DNA of 64,000 nucleotides from positions 1 to 64,000 of the forward strand of contig CADBXO010000002.1 in assembly GCA_902798685.1 (NCBI GenBank), given 5' to 3'. This document shows, in pieces, positions 56,335-64,000 of this stretch. The DNA comes from an uncultured Bacteroidales bacterium (lineage in GTDB: Bacteria; Bacteroidota; Bacteroidia; Bacteroidales; Bacteroidaceae). A model generated the notes under the pieces. The model ran no database searches, had not been told where the DNA came from, and was given only the letters and a program-made list of their open reading frames with translations. The translations under genes were made by a program, and so were the position numbers. Each line of letters opens with the position of its first letter. Within the stretch, counting starts at the first letter, position 1.

Positions 56335-57671
56335 CAGAGTCCGTACTTTTTAAGTTTGGCGTAGAACGTTGGACGGCTCACGCCCATCATCTTGGCGGCG
56401 GCCGATATGTTACCGCGGCAACGGGTCATTGCCTCACGCACCATGCGTTCCTCATCATACCCGTCGGGCAGAGACTCCTTGAGCGTGCCGGTGAGTGACT
56501 GTGAAACCTCAAAGCCTATGTCATCACGGCTCAGGCTGGTACCGTCCGAAAGGATAACGGCTTTCTCAATGCAGTTCTGAAGCTCACGGATATTACCGCT
56601 CCAGGTATGGTTGAGCAATGCTGTCTCTGCCTGTGGGTCTATACCCTCAAGCGGACGGTGATATTTCTCAGCAAATGTTCTGAGGAACCTGAGTGCCAGC
56701 GGGATAATATCCTCACGGCGCTCTCTCAGGGGCGGTAATTCAATATGTACGGTGTTGATACGGTAGTACAGATCCTCACGGAAACGGCCTTCACGTACCA
56801 GCTTGCCCAGATCTGTATTGGTTGCACAGATAAGTCGGATATCTACAGGTATGGAACCCGTATCACCCACCCTTACTATGCTGCGGTTCTGTATGGCACG
56901 CAGCAGTTTGGCCTGCAGATGCAGCGGAATGTTGCCTATCTCATCCAGGAACAGCGTTCCGCCGTCGGCCTGCTCGAATTTGCCCTGATGGTCTGAATGG
57001 GCATCGGTAAATGATCCCTTTACATGACCGAAGAGTTCACTCTCAAAAAGGGTCTCGGTAATGGCTCCGGCATCGACCGCAACCATGGGTTTACCGTTTC
57101 TAAGGCTTGCAGAATGTATTTCACGGGCCAGCACATCCTTACCGGTTCCGTTCTCACCTGTAATAAGAACAGTGGCATCAGTGGGAGCAATCTTTTCAAG
57201 CTGACGCTTTATCTCAAGCATACGGGCAGACTCGCCCCAGTACATTCCCGTTGAAACAGGTGCAACAGGCTTTGTTGTCTTGCGGCCTTTGTCAAGAGCA
57301 GCCTTAAGCACTTCTACAAGTTTATCATTCTCCCAGGGTTTTACAATGAAATCAAAAGCGCCGCGTTTCATGCCCTCAACGGCCAGCTGAACATCGGCAT
57401 AAGCAGTAAAGAGCACTACCTCAATCTGCGGAGCAACCTTCTTTATCTCATTTATCCAATAAAGGCCCTCGTTTCCGGTATTGATGTCGGTGTTGAAGTT
57501 CATGTCAAGCAGAATGACATCAGGGCGGAATGTGCCGATGGCACTGATCAACTGTACAGGTGACGGTATACTCCTTATCTCATCAAAATAAAGCGGAAGC
57601 AGCATCTCCAATGCCTTCCGAATCCCGGCATTGTCATCCACCACTAATATTTTCCCCCTCTTAATTCCCAT
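56334..57671 (-). CDS. NtrC-family sigma-54-dependent response regulator
   Basis: A 445-residue protein: receiver domain (ILVVDDNAG, phospho-Asp in DVILLDMNF, Lys in FIVKPWEND), AAA+ domain with Walker A GENGTGKD, a variant GAFTGA loop reading GSFTDA (sigma-54 contact; the Thr is kept), Walker B GGTLFLDEIG, and a C-terminal Fis-type HTH (AAKMMGVSRPTFYAKLKKYG). I start at MGIKRGKILVVDD (57671). A longer reading to 57845 runs through tRNA-like sequence and is rejected. TATTTTTG at 57691-57698 is its -7 element, so the regulator gene itself uses the main sigma factor. It is in an operon with the kinase. Confidence 0.93.
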   Translation of the reverse strand: MGIKRGKILVVDDNAGIRKALEMLLPLYFDEIRSIPSPVQLISAIGTFRPDVILLDMNFNTDINTGNEGLYWINEIKKVAPQIEVVLFTAYADVQLAVEGMKRGAFDFIVKPWENDKLVEVLKAALDKGRKTTKPVAPVSTGMYWGESARMLEIKRQLEKIAPTDATVLITGENGTGKDVLAREIHSASLRNGKPMVAVDAGAITETLFESELFGHVKGSFTDAHSDHQGKFEQADGGTLFLDEIGNIPLHLQAKLLRAIQNRSIVRVGDTGSIPVDIRLICATNTDLGKLVREGRFREDLYYRINTVHIELPPLRERREDIIPLALRFLRTFAEKYHRPLEGIDPQAETALLNHTWSGNIRELQNCIEKAVILSDGTSLSRDDIGFEVSQSLTGTLKESLPDGYDEERMVREAMTRCRGNISAAAKMMGVSRPTFYAKLKKYGL

Positions 57672-57690
57672 AAGCCTTCTCTTAACACCG

Positions 57691-57698
57691 CAAAAATA
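57691..57698 (-). promoter_or_regulatory. -7 promoter element of the regulator-kinase operon
   Basis: TATTTTTG on the minus strand, 19 bp upstream of the regulator ATG, matches TAnnTTTG. -33 is not clear. Confidence 0.5.
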
Positions 57699-57733
57699 AA
57701 AAGAATCTTCTGTATCAGAAAACCGCAGCGCAA

Positions 57734-57750
57734 GAACCTCCGGACCCGTG
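57734..57750 (-). pseudogene. Fragment of tRNA-Ser, 17 nt
   Basis: GAACCTCCGGACCCGTG on the plus strand matches 57897-57913 of the tRNA gene with one mismatch, in the same orientation as the tRNA. It stands among sequence that is otherwise not tRNA-like. Confidence 0.55.
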
Positions 57751-57772
57751 CCATAGCGAACGGAGTGAGCGT

Positions 57773-57787
57773 GTTTACGGAGTAAAC
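57773..57787. repeat. Short inverted repeat
   Basis: GTTTAC-GGA-GTAAAC, a perfect 6-bp stem with a 3-base loop, lies between the two tRNA fragments. Confidence 0.4.
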
Positions 57788-57795
57788 TAAAAAAA

Positions 57796-57843
57796 GGTTG
57801 GTTGGCCGAGCGGGTCCGGGGGTTCGAATCCCTCTTCTTCCGC
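57796..57843 (+). pseudogene. Truncated, inverted tRNA-Ser copy
   Basis: GGTTGGTTGGCCGAGCGG resembles a class II tRNA 5' end with D-arm. It jumps directly to a 33-bp T-arm and acceptor segment (57811-57843) that is an exact inverted copy of 57879-57911. The anticodon arm is missing and the acceptor ends do not pair, so it is a pseudogene. Confidence 0.8.
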
Positions 57844-57845
57844 AT

Positions 57846-57878
57846 AAAAAAAACAGGCTCCCTATTGGAAACCTGTTT
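57846..57878 (-). terminator. Intrinsic terminator of tRNA-Ser
   Basis: On the minus strand AAACAGG and CCTGTTT (7-bp stem, 57851-57878) are followed by a T-run. It lies immediately after the tRNA 3' end. Confidence 0.8.
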
Positions 57879-57879
57879 G

Positions 57880-57964
57880 CGGAAGAAGAGGGATTCGAAC
57901 CCCCGGACCCGTGAAGGTCAACGGTTTTCAAGACCGCCGCATTCGACCACTCTGCCATCCTTCC
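57880..57964 (-). tRNA. tRNA-Ser(UGA)
   Basis: 85 nt on the minus strand. The acceptor GGAAGGA pairs with TTCTTCC (one G-U), the discriminator is G, the D-arm contains TGGCAGAGTGGTCGAATGC, the anticodon loop CTTGAAA gives anticodon TGA (Ser, UCA codons), a long variable arm is present as in class II tRNAs, and the T-arm contains GGTTCGAATCC. The CCA tail is not encoded. Genes on both sides lie on the other strand or are separated by a terminator. Confidence 0.95.
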
Positions 57965-58061
57965 TTAAAGCGGTGCAAAGGTGGAGATTTTTTTTGGAAA
58001 CAGCAAGCACTCTCCCACTTTTTTGATTACTTTGCAGAAAAAATAACCCAATATTTATAAC

Positions 58062-59414
58062 ATGGACAAGAATAAGGTTACGGAGTTCCTTAAACATCGG
58101 GTGCTGGAGAGATTTGCCTTGGGGGCCGATGCGGCATCGCAGGAGGAGGTTAATTCCAATATCCATAAGGGAATAATGATTCGGGGCACAAACCTTTGGG
58201 TCCTGATATTCGCTATATTCATCGCATCTCTGGGTCTTAACACCAACTCAACGGCCGTAATCATCGGCGCCATGCTCATATCCCCGCTTATGGGACCTAT
58301 CATCGGCATGGGTTATTCCATGGGTGTGTATGATTTCAACCTGCTCAAGGAATCTCTGCGTAACTTCCTGTTTATGATTGTGGTAAGCCTTATCACATCG
58401 GCTGTATTCTTTACGCTTCCGCTCATCACTTCAACCCAGAGCGAGTTGCTGGCACGTACGCAGCCTACCACATACGACATACTGATTGCGCTCTTCGGCG
58501 GTCTGGCCGGCATGGTTGCACAGACACGTAAGGACCGCACCGGTACCGTTATTCCGGGTGTGGCCATTGCAACCGCCCTTATGCCCCCACTCTGCACGGT
58601 TGGCTACGGACTGGCTACATTCCAGTTCCGCTTTATGCTGGGTGCGCTGTATCTCTTTACCATCAACTCCATCTTCATTGCGCTGGCATCGTTCATAGTT
58701 ACCCGTGTAATGAAATTCAAGATGATAGGTGAACTGGAGCCTGATAAACTCAAGAAACTCAAGCGCGCCATGGTTGCGGTTATCATCATTGTTACCCTGC
58801 CCAGCGTGCTGATAGCCATCTCCATCATACAGAGGTCATCGTTTGAGAACAACTACCGCAATTTCGTAGATGAGGCATTCAAATATGACAACACATTCGT
58901 TGTTGAGTCAACATATGAGTACAATGCCAACCCGCGCAAGCAGTCCGTGATTGAGGTTCGTCTGTTCGGTGAGCCGCTATCGGACAACGTAATCAACAAC
59001 ATACGCGGCCAGATGTCAAGCGTCTATCACTTGCCCAAGGTTGACCTGGTAGTGCGCCAGTCCAACCAGGAGGACGGCGGAATAGCCATCACGGCCCTGC
59101 AGAGCAACTACACGCAGATGCTCAACGAGAAAAACCTGCAGATATCACGACTCCAGGAGCAGCTCTCATCCATACGTACGGCCGATACACTTGCCGTGAG
59201 CAGCATGACACGTGAGCTTGGCATATTCGTGCCCGATATCACTGACATGTCCATGCAGCGCCATATTTCATACGATATAAACGGCGCCGCAACAGATACC
59301 ACGTACATCTGCATACTCTCGTTCCCCGAAGGATCGGAGCCGGATATCGACCTCATAAAGCACTGGCTCACAAACCGTACCGGTGCAAGCAACATTCAGA
59401 TTCTTATAAAGTAA
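58062..59414 (+). CDS. DUF389 family membrane protein
   Basis: A 450-residue protein. Residues of about 45-265 hold about six membrane helices with the conserved DUF389 pattern TAVIIGAMLISPLMGPIIGMGYSMG and GVAIATALMPPLCTVGYGLA. The C-terminal 180 residues are soluble, with a coiled-coil piece (LQISRLQEQLSS). Function unknown; the family is widespread and sometimes thought to be a transporter or channel. It is followed by mutS2 after 1 bp. Confidence 0.85.
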   Translation: MDKNKVTEFLKHRVLERFALGADAASQEEVNSNIHKGIMIRGTNLWVLIFAIFIASLGLNTNSTAVIIGAMLISPLMGPIIGMGYSMGVYDFNLLKESLRNFLFMIVVSLITSAVFFTLPLITSTQSELLARTQPTTYDILIALFGGLAGMVAQTRKDRTGTVIPGVAIATALMPPLCTVGYGLATFQFRFMLGALYLFTINSIFIALASFIVTRVMKFKMIGELEPDKLKKLKRAMVAVIIIVTLPSVLIAISIIQRSSFENNYRNFVDEAFKYDNTFVVESTYEYNANPRKQSVIEVRLFGEPLSDNVINNIRGQMSSVYHLPKVDLVVRQSNQEDGGIAITALQSNYTQMLNEKNLQISRLQEQLSSIRTADTLAVSSMTRELGIFVPDITDMSMQRHISYDINGAATDTTYICILSFPEGSEPDIDLIKHWLTNRTGASNIQILIK

Positions 59415-59415
59415 G

Positions 59416-61944
59416 ATGATATATCCTGACAATTTCGAACATAAAACCGGTTTTGATGAGATAAGGCAGATGCTGGCTGACCGCTGTATTTGCCCTCTCG
59501 GCGTGCAACTCGTTCAAGAGATGCAGTTCCAGACCGATTTTGCACCCATTGAGAAAGCCCTCGACCAGACAATGGAGTTCGTCAGGATACTCACCGAGGG
59601 CAAATCATTCCCTGATCAGAACTACCATGACCTGCGCGAGGCCCTGGCCCGCATCAAAGTGGTAGGCACCATGCTTGACGAGGCCGAGCTTTTAAGCCTG
59701 TGGCGCTCTCTGGAGACCATCAGCGGCATAGTCGAGTTCCTCTCCAAGGAGGACAACCAGGGTCTCTACCCCAACCTTACCGAGCTGGCCCAGAGCGTAG
59801 CCGTATTCCCCACCATCACACAGGGAATTGCCCGCATACTCACCAAGTTCGGCAAGCTCAAGGACAACGCCAGCCCGGAGCTCTACCGCATCCGCATGGA
59901 CCTTACCAACACATCGTACAGCATATCACGTATCCTGAACAGCATTCTTCGCCAGGCACAAAGTGACGGTCTGGTCGACAAGGATGCCGCTCCCACCATG
60001 CGTGACGGCCGATTGGTGCTCCCCGTAGCCCCCGGACTCAAACGCAAGATACGCGGTATTGTACATGACGAGTCTGCATCGGGCAAGACCGTATTCATCG
60101 AACCCGAGGAGGTGGTCGAAGCCAACAACCGCATTCGCGAACTCGAGGCCGATGAACGCCGCGAGGTAACCCGCATCCTGATAGCATTTACAGACAGCAT
60201 ACGCCCCGAGATACCCTCAATCCTTGAGTCGTACGCCTTTATGGCACAGATAGACTTTATCCGCGCCAAGGCCCGCCTGACACTGGATTTTGACGCCTGC
60301 AAGCCCATTATGGAGCACAAGACAGTAGTCGATTGGGTACAGGCCGTGCATCCGCTGCTCAAGCTGTCGCTGGCCAAGCACGACAAGAGCGTCGTTCCGC
60401 TGGACATCGACCTGGATTCCAAGAACAGCATTCTGTTGATATCGGGCCCCAATGCCGGCGGTAAGTCAGTCTGCCTCAAGACAGTAGGCCTGCTGCAGTA
60501 CATGCTTCAGTGCGGAATTCCCGTGCCCATGCGCCCCAACAGCCATGCAGGCATATTCAAGAGCATCTTCATTGACATAGGTGACGAGCAGAGCATAGAT
60601 GACGACCTGTCAACCTACTCCAGCCACCTGCTCAACATGAAAAACATGATAAAGTATGCCGATAACCGCAGCCTGATACTCATTGACGAGTTCGGAAGCG
60701 GTACCGAGCCTAACATAGGCGGCGCAATTGCCGAATCCGTGCTGATGCGCTTTAACCGTAACCGCGTTTTCGGCATCATAACCACGCACTATCAGAACCT
60801 CAAGCATTATGCTGACGGCAACGAGGGCATCCGCAACGGAGCCATGCTCTATGACCGCCACCTGATGCAACCCCTTTATATTCTGCAGATTGGCAACCCC
60901 GGCAGCTCATTCGCCGTTGAGATAGCCCGTAAGATAGGTCTGCCCGAGGATGTCATTGAGGACGCCACGCAGATTGTAGGCCGCGATTACGTCAACGCCG
61001 ACAAATATCTGCAGGACATAGTCCGTGACAAGCGTTACTGGGAAAACAAGCGCCAGAACGTGCATCAGCTTGAAAAACAGCTGGATCAGCAGATTGAGCA
61101 GCACCGTCAGGAGCTTGAATCACTGCAGAAAGAGCGCAAATCAATCATACGCGAGGCCAAGGAGAAGGCCGATCAGCTTATCCAGGACTCCAACGCCATG
61201 ATTGAGAACACCATACGTACCATCAAAGAGGCCCAGGCCGATAAGGAACTCACCCGTCTGGCACGCCAGGAACTCACCGAGTTCAAGGAGGCCATTGATG
61301 ACCGCCAGGCTAACAGCGAGGACGAGCTCAAGATACAGCGCAAGATGGAGCGCATCCGTCAGAGCCAGGAGCGCCGCCAGCAGCGCAAACTTGACAAATT
61401 CAAGGAGCGCAGCCGCGAGCAGGCCCCCTCTACCCCCGCTGACAAACCTCTGAACATACCTGCGTCAACATCCAAGCGTACATTCAAGGTCGGTGACACA
61501 GTCCGCCTTAACGGTCAGACACAGGTCGGTGAGGTAATATCGGTCAACAAGAATGATATCACGGTCGCTTTCGGCCAGATAACCAGCATAGTAAAGGCTA
61601 ACCGTCTGGAGCCTGCACAGCCCGTCAAGGTTCAGGAGGTACGCACCGCCACATATGTGAGCAAGCAGACCCACGATGACATCTACAACCGCAAACTGGC
61701 CTTCAAGCCCGATATCGACGTACGCGGAATGCGCGGTGACGAGGCCATCCAGACCGTAATGCACTTCATTGATGACGCCACGCTCATTGGAATGAGCCGC
61801 GTGCGCATCCTCCACGGCACAGGCAACGGAATCCTCCGCAACCTGATCCGTCAATACCTCCACACCGTTCCCGCCGTCAAGGATTACCATGACGAGCACA
61901 TCCAGTTCGGCGGCCACGGCATCACAGTTGTAGATATAGCTTAA
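59416..61944 (+). CDS. mutS2: MutS2 family ATPase/endonuclease
   Basis: An 842-residue protein of the MutS2 type, without the mismatch-recognition domain of MutS1. The core helices are followed by the ATPase with Walker [13 protein letters not shown] and Walker [12 protein letters not shown], a long Glu/Arg-rich coiled coil (about 520-650), a KOW-like segment ([18 protein letters not shown]) and a C-terminal Smr domain ([12 protein letters not shown] ... [10 protein letters not shown]) with nuclease-family residues. MutS2 limits recombination and, in Firmicutes, rescues collided ribosomes. It is 1 bp after the DUF389 gene and 1 bp before nfo. Confidence 0.94.
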   Translation: MIYPDNFEHKTGFDEIRQMLADRCICPLGVQLVQEMQFQTDFAPIEKALDQTMEFVRILTEGKSFPDQNYHDLREALARIKVVGTMLDEAELLSLWRSLETISGIVEFLSKEDNQGLYPNLTELAQSVAVFPTITQGIARILTKFGKLKDNASPELYRIRMDLTNTSYSISRILNSILRQAQSDGLVDKDAAPTMRDGRLVLPVAPGLKRKIRGIVHDESASGKTVFIEPEEVVEANNRIRELEADERREVTRILIAFTDSIRPEIPSILESYAFMAQIDFIRAKARLTLDFDACKPIMEHKTVVDWVQAVHPLLKLSLAKHDKSVVPLDIDLDSKNSILLISGPNAGGKSVCLKTVGLLQYMLQCGIPVPMRPNSHAGIFKSIFIDIGDEQSIDDDLSTYSSHLLNMKNMIKYADNRSLILIDEFGSGTEPNIGGAIAESVLMRFNRNRVFGIITTHYQNLKHYADGNEGIRNGAMLYDRHLMQPLYILQIGNPGSSFAVEIARKIGLPEDVIEDATQIVGRDYVNADKYLQDIVRDKRYWENKRQNVHQLEKQLDQQIEQHRQELESLQKERKSIIREAKEKADQLIQDSNAMIENTIRTIKEAQADKELTRLARQELTEFKEAIDDRQANSEDELKIQRKMERIRQSQERRQQRKLDKFKERSREQAPSTPADKPLNIPASTSKRTFKVGDTVRLNGQTQVGEVISVNKNDITVAFGQITSIVKANRLEPAQPVKVQEVRTATYVSKQTHDDIYNRKLAFKPDIDVRGMRGDEAIQTVMHFIDDATLIGMSRVRILHGTGNGILRNLIRQYLHTVPAVKDYHDEHIQFGGHGITVVDIA

Positions 61945-61945
61945 A

Positions 61946-62779
61946 ATGAAAAAAATCGGCCCGCACGTATCAGCATCTGGCGGCGTTTTCAACGCTCCCA
62001 TCAACGCCATGGCAGTAGGCGCAACAGCCTTCGCCTTGTTCACAAAGAACCAGCGCCAATGGTTTAGCACACCTCTACAACAAACTGAAATAGAGAAATT
62101 TAAGGCCGAAGTATTAAAGTCCGGAATTGAAGCAAAATACATCCTTCCTCACGACAGTTACCTGATCAATCTGGGCAGTCCCGATGCCGAAGGACTGGAG
62201 AAATCACGTGCCTCATTTCTGGATGAAATGCAGCGTTGCGAGCAGCTTGGACTGACCATGCTGAACTTCCATCCCGGCAGCCATTTGAAGCAGATCACTC
62301 CCGAGGAATGCATGGATCGTATAGCCGAAAGCATCAACATCACTCTGGAAAAGACCAAAGGTGTAACTGCAGTAATAGAAAACACCGCAGGACAAGGCTC
62401 AAACATAGGTTTCGCCTTCTGGCAGATAAAGCGCATCATCGACGGAGTAACCGATAAATCCCGCGTAGGAGTCTGCATAGACACCTGCCACACCTACACA
62501 GCCGGCTATGACCTCAAAAACGCCTACGAAAGCGTCTGGGAAGAGTTTGACAACGAAATAGGCTTCAACTACCTCCGTGCCATTCATCTGAACGACAGCA
62601 AAAAGGAACTCGCCACCCGAGTTGACCGCCACGACTCAATAGGAAAAGGCTTCCTAGGTCTGGATTTCTTCAAGAAAATCATGAAGGATCCCAACCTAAA
62701 CGATATCCCCTTCATCCTCGAAACCCCCGACGAAACCCTCTGGCCCGCCGAAATAGAATTGCTTCACTCGCTAGAATGA
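61946..62779 (+). CDS. nfo: Deoxyribonuclease IV (AP endonuclease)
   Basis: The 277-residue AP endonuclease removes abasic sites in base excision repair. Metal ligands of the EndoIV fold are visible in [41 protein letters not shown] and the C-terminal ETPDET. The length is typical. It follows mutS2 by 1 bp. Its TGA stop is immediately followed by a palindromic repeat, whose other side abuts the stop of the convergent hybrid regulator gene. Codons ending in A are more frequent than in the neighbours. Confidence 0.95.
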   Translation: MKKIGPHVSASGGVFNAPINAMAVGATAFALFTKNQRQWFSTPLQQTEIEKFKAEVLKSGIEAKYILPHDSYLINLGSPDAEGLEKSRASFLDEMQRCEQLGLTMLNFHPGSHLKQITPEECMDRIAESINITLEKTKGVTAVIENTAGQGSNIGFAFWQIKRIIDGVTDKSRVGVCIDTCHTYTAGYDLKNAYESVWEEFDNEIGFNYLRAIHLNDSKKELATRVDRHDSIGKGFLGLDFFKKIMKDPNLNDIPFILETPDETLWPAEIELLHSLE

Positions 62780-62806
62780 TACAATTGGGGTCAGGCCCCA
62801 ATTGTA
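62780..62806. repeat. Stop-codon-abutting palindrome between convergent genes
   Basis: 27 bp: TACAATTGGGG, TCAGG, CCCCAATTGTA, identical to 47148-47174. It fits exactly between the TGA of nfo (62777-62779) and the TAG of the regulator gene (62807-62809 on the minus strand). Confidence 0.92.
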
Positions 62807-64000
62807 CTATTTTTTCTCCTCGGCCTCCAACTGACGGATATACTCAGTGGGACTTACGCCGTAGTACTGCTTGAAGGTAGTTGAGAAGTGGGTTTGTGAG
62901 GCGAAACCTACGCTGTAGGCTATTTGCGATACGTTTACGCGCTTCTCCTTAAGCAGCTTCATAGCCTGCTGCATACGGATATTCTGCATGAATCGGGCTG
63001 CTGAGAAGCCTGTCAGCTCCTTGAGTTTGCGGTGCAGCTGCGTACGGCTCATACCTACCTCATCAACCATCTGGGTGATATTGAAGTCGCTGTTCGAGAT
63101 ATTGGCGTTCACAATCTCCATGACACGCTTCATGAACTGCTCATCACTTGACTCGAACTGAATCTCAGCCACATTCTCAGACTGCTCCTGCTGACCCGAG
63201 TACTTACCCTTAACGATCAGACGGTTGCTGATAAGGTTAGACATAAGTGACTTAAGCTCACTCATATAGAACGGTTTGGGCAGGTAACTGTCGGCACCGG
63301 TATCCAGGCCGAGCATACGGTCCTGAAGCTTGTTCTTACCAGAGAGCATGATAACCGGAATGTGACTTACCAGCGAGTTGCCCTTAAGAGCCTTAACCAG
63401 CTGAATACCATCCATTTCAGGCATCACGACATCGGTAATAATAAGGTCAGGCATCTGCGATACAGCATACTTGAGACCCTCCTTACCGTTACGCGCGGTA
63501 ATAATGCGGTAGTTGTGCTTGAGGCTGCCAGACAGATAATCCAGCATTGAATCATCATCATCCACCAGCAGCACCTTGACGTTGCTCTTGATATGGTTCT
63601 TATCCTCCGGCTCATCATAATCCAGGCTCGCGCGGTTACGCTCCAGCTGCGGACGTGCAATCTGATCAGTATCCACAATATCCTCAGGAGCAATATGGCT
63701 GTTGCCAAGCGGCAGACGGAACGAGAAGACGCTACCGGTCTGACCGTCCTTGCGGTTATCGGCCTTGATGATACCATGGTGCATACGCACAAGCATCTGG
63801 CTGTAATTCAGTCCGATACCCATACCCATGGTAACTGATGTCATCTTGTTGTCGGCACGGTAGAAACGCTGGAAAATACGCTCAATGTCATCCTTATCCA
63901 GTCCGATACCCGTATCAGAGATCGATATCTCCACATAGTTGTGAAGCGGTCCCTTCTGGCTGTCATCGGTCCCTACCTCAACACTCATCTCAATCTTTCC
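62807..64000 (-). CDS. Hybrid two-component regulator, C-terminal part (partial)
   Basis: The 3' part of a long gene cut by the right edge; the frame is open to the window end, and an ATG at 63986-63988 is not taken as the start. In order: the end of an HATPase domain (DTGIGLDKDDIERIFQRF, GMGIGLNYS), a receiver domain (VLLVDDDDSM, phospho-Asp in LIITDVVMPEMDG, Lys in YLPKPF) and an AraC-type HTH (FNITQMVDEVGMSRTQLHRK ... VNVSQIAYSVGFASQTHFSTTFKQYYG). This is the hybrid two-component system layout of Bacteroidetes, often tied to polysaccharide use; the sensor part is outside the window. Confidence 0.9.
   Translation of the reverse strand, partial: GKIEMSVEVGTDDSQKGPLHNYVEISISDTGIGLDKDDIERIFQRFYRADNKMTSVTMGMGIGLNYSQMLVRMHHGIIKADNRKDGQTGSVFSFRLPLGNSHIAPEDIVDTDQIARPQLERNRASLDYDEPEDKNHIKSNVKVLLVDDDDSMLDYLSGSLKHNYRIITARNGKEGLKYAVSQMPDLIITDVVMPEMDGIQLVKALKGNSLVSHIPVIMLSGKNKLQDRMLGLDTGADSYLPKPFYMSELKSLMSNLISNRLIVKGKYSGQQEQSENVAEIQFESSDEQFMKRVMEIVNANISNSDFNITQMVDEVGMSRTQLHRKLKELTGFSAARFMQNIRMQQAMKLLKEKRVNVSQIAYSVGFASQTHFSTTFKQYYGVSPTEYIRQLEAEEKK

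Noticed and set aside
57735..57760. TGGCAC on the minus strand near 57750 as a second sigma-54 promoter
   Set aside because: No TTGC follows at the required spacing, and the sequence is part of a tRNA fragment.
57672..57845. Extended N-terminus of the response regulator (58 extra residues)
   Set aside because: It would run through the -7 promoter box and tRNA-like sequence. The receiver domain begins right after the ATG at 57671.
57644..57958. An open frame on the minus strand across the tRNA-Ser region, with a GRRGIRTPG segment
   Set aside because: This is the familiar false frame through tRNA-Ser sequence. It covers the tRNA, its terminator and the broken copies, and has no protein-like composition.

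Overview
The window looks like a chromosomal segment from a Bacteroidales bacterium (Bacteroidota), close to the Bacteroides/Prevotella group; the genus cannot be fixed from sequence alone. Several things point there. The -7 motif TAnnTTTG recurs upstream of many genes, in several cases with a -33 TTTG/TTG about 19-20 bp away. Untranslated leaders are A/T-rich. There are two TonB-dependent receptors with N-terminal carboxypeptidase-like domains, a BspA-type leucine-rich repeat lipoprotein, a LytTR regulator with membrane segments, a TolC-HlyD-ABC-FtsX efflux cluster, a histidine kinase/response regulator/AraC hybrid protein and a pyrD-pyrK pair. No phage genes, transposase or CRISPR array was seen.

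Left part (1-13 kb): the start of a tryptophan operon on the minus strand (leader peptide, attenuator, trpB, trpE, trpG cut by the window edge). Upstream of it lies an overlapping minus-strand operon ligA - dapA - M23 peptidase - HAD phosphatase. trmD and a membrane acyltransferase follow on the plus strand, then pyrK-pyrD, the LRR lipoprotein and an XRE regulator with repeated ACATTTGTA sites in a 600-bp gene-poor stretch.

Middle part (13-31 kb): holA, a lone type I restriction R-subunit N-terminal domain, a coiled-coil zinc-ribbon protein, a Nif3-like protein, and pncA-pncB for NAD salvage, in which the nicotinamidase carries a lipoprotein signal. A TonB receptor with a TPR partner and a LytTR regulator come next, then an M3 peptidase with a DMT transporter. 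A very large TonB receptor is preceded by an FMN riboswitch. A ParE-type toxin-antitoxin pair, an unexplained G-rich hairpin region and aspS close this part.

Right part (31-64 kb): a small lipoprotein with a 1118-residue AsmA-like protein, a Na/Pi cotransporter, a PhnP-like hydrolase with murB, then pheS, nth, cysE, pgk, a large TPR protein and a secreted GH43 enzyme. An efflux operon (tolC, hlyD, ABC ATPase, two FtsX permeases) has a textbook sigma-54 promoter and palindromic upstream sites, and lies directly downstream of the genes for an NtrC-type regulator and its kinase. After that come tRNA-Ser(UGA) with broken tRNA copies beside it, a DUF389 membrane protein, mutS2, nfo, and the 3' part of a hybrid two-component regulator.

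The most interesting signals are regulatory and structural: the WWW trp attenuator, the FMN riboswitch on an outer-membrane receptor (candidate flavin importer), the sigma-54 efflux circuit, and a family of about 27-bp GGGG/CCCC palindromes that abut or overlap stop codons at five gene ends.
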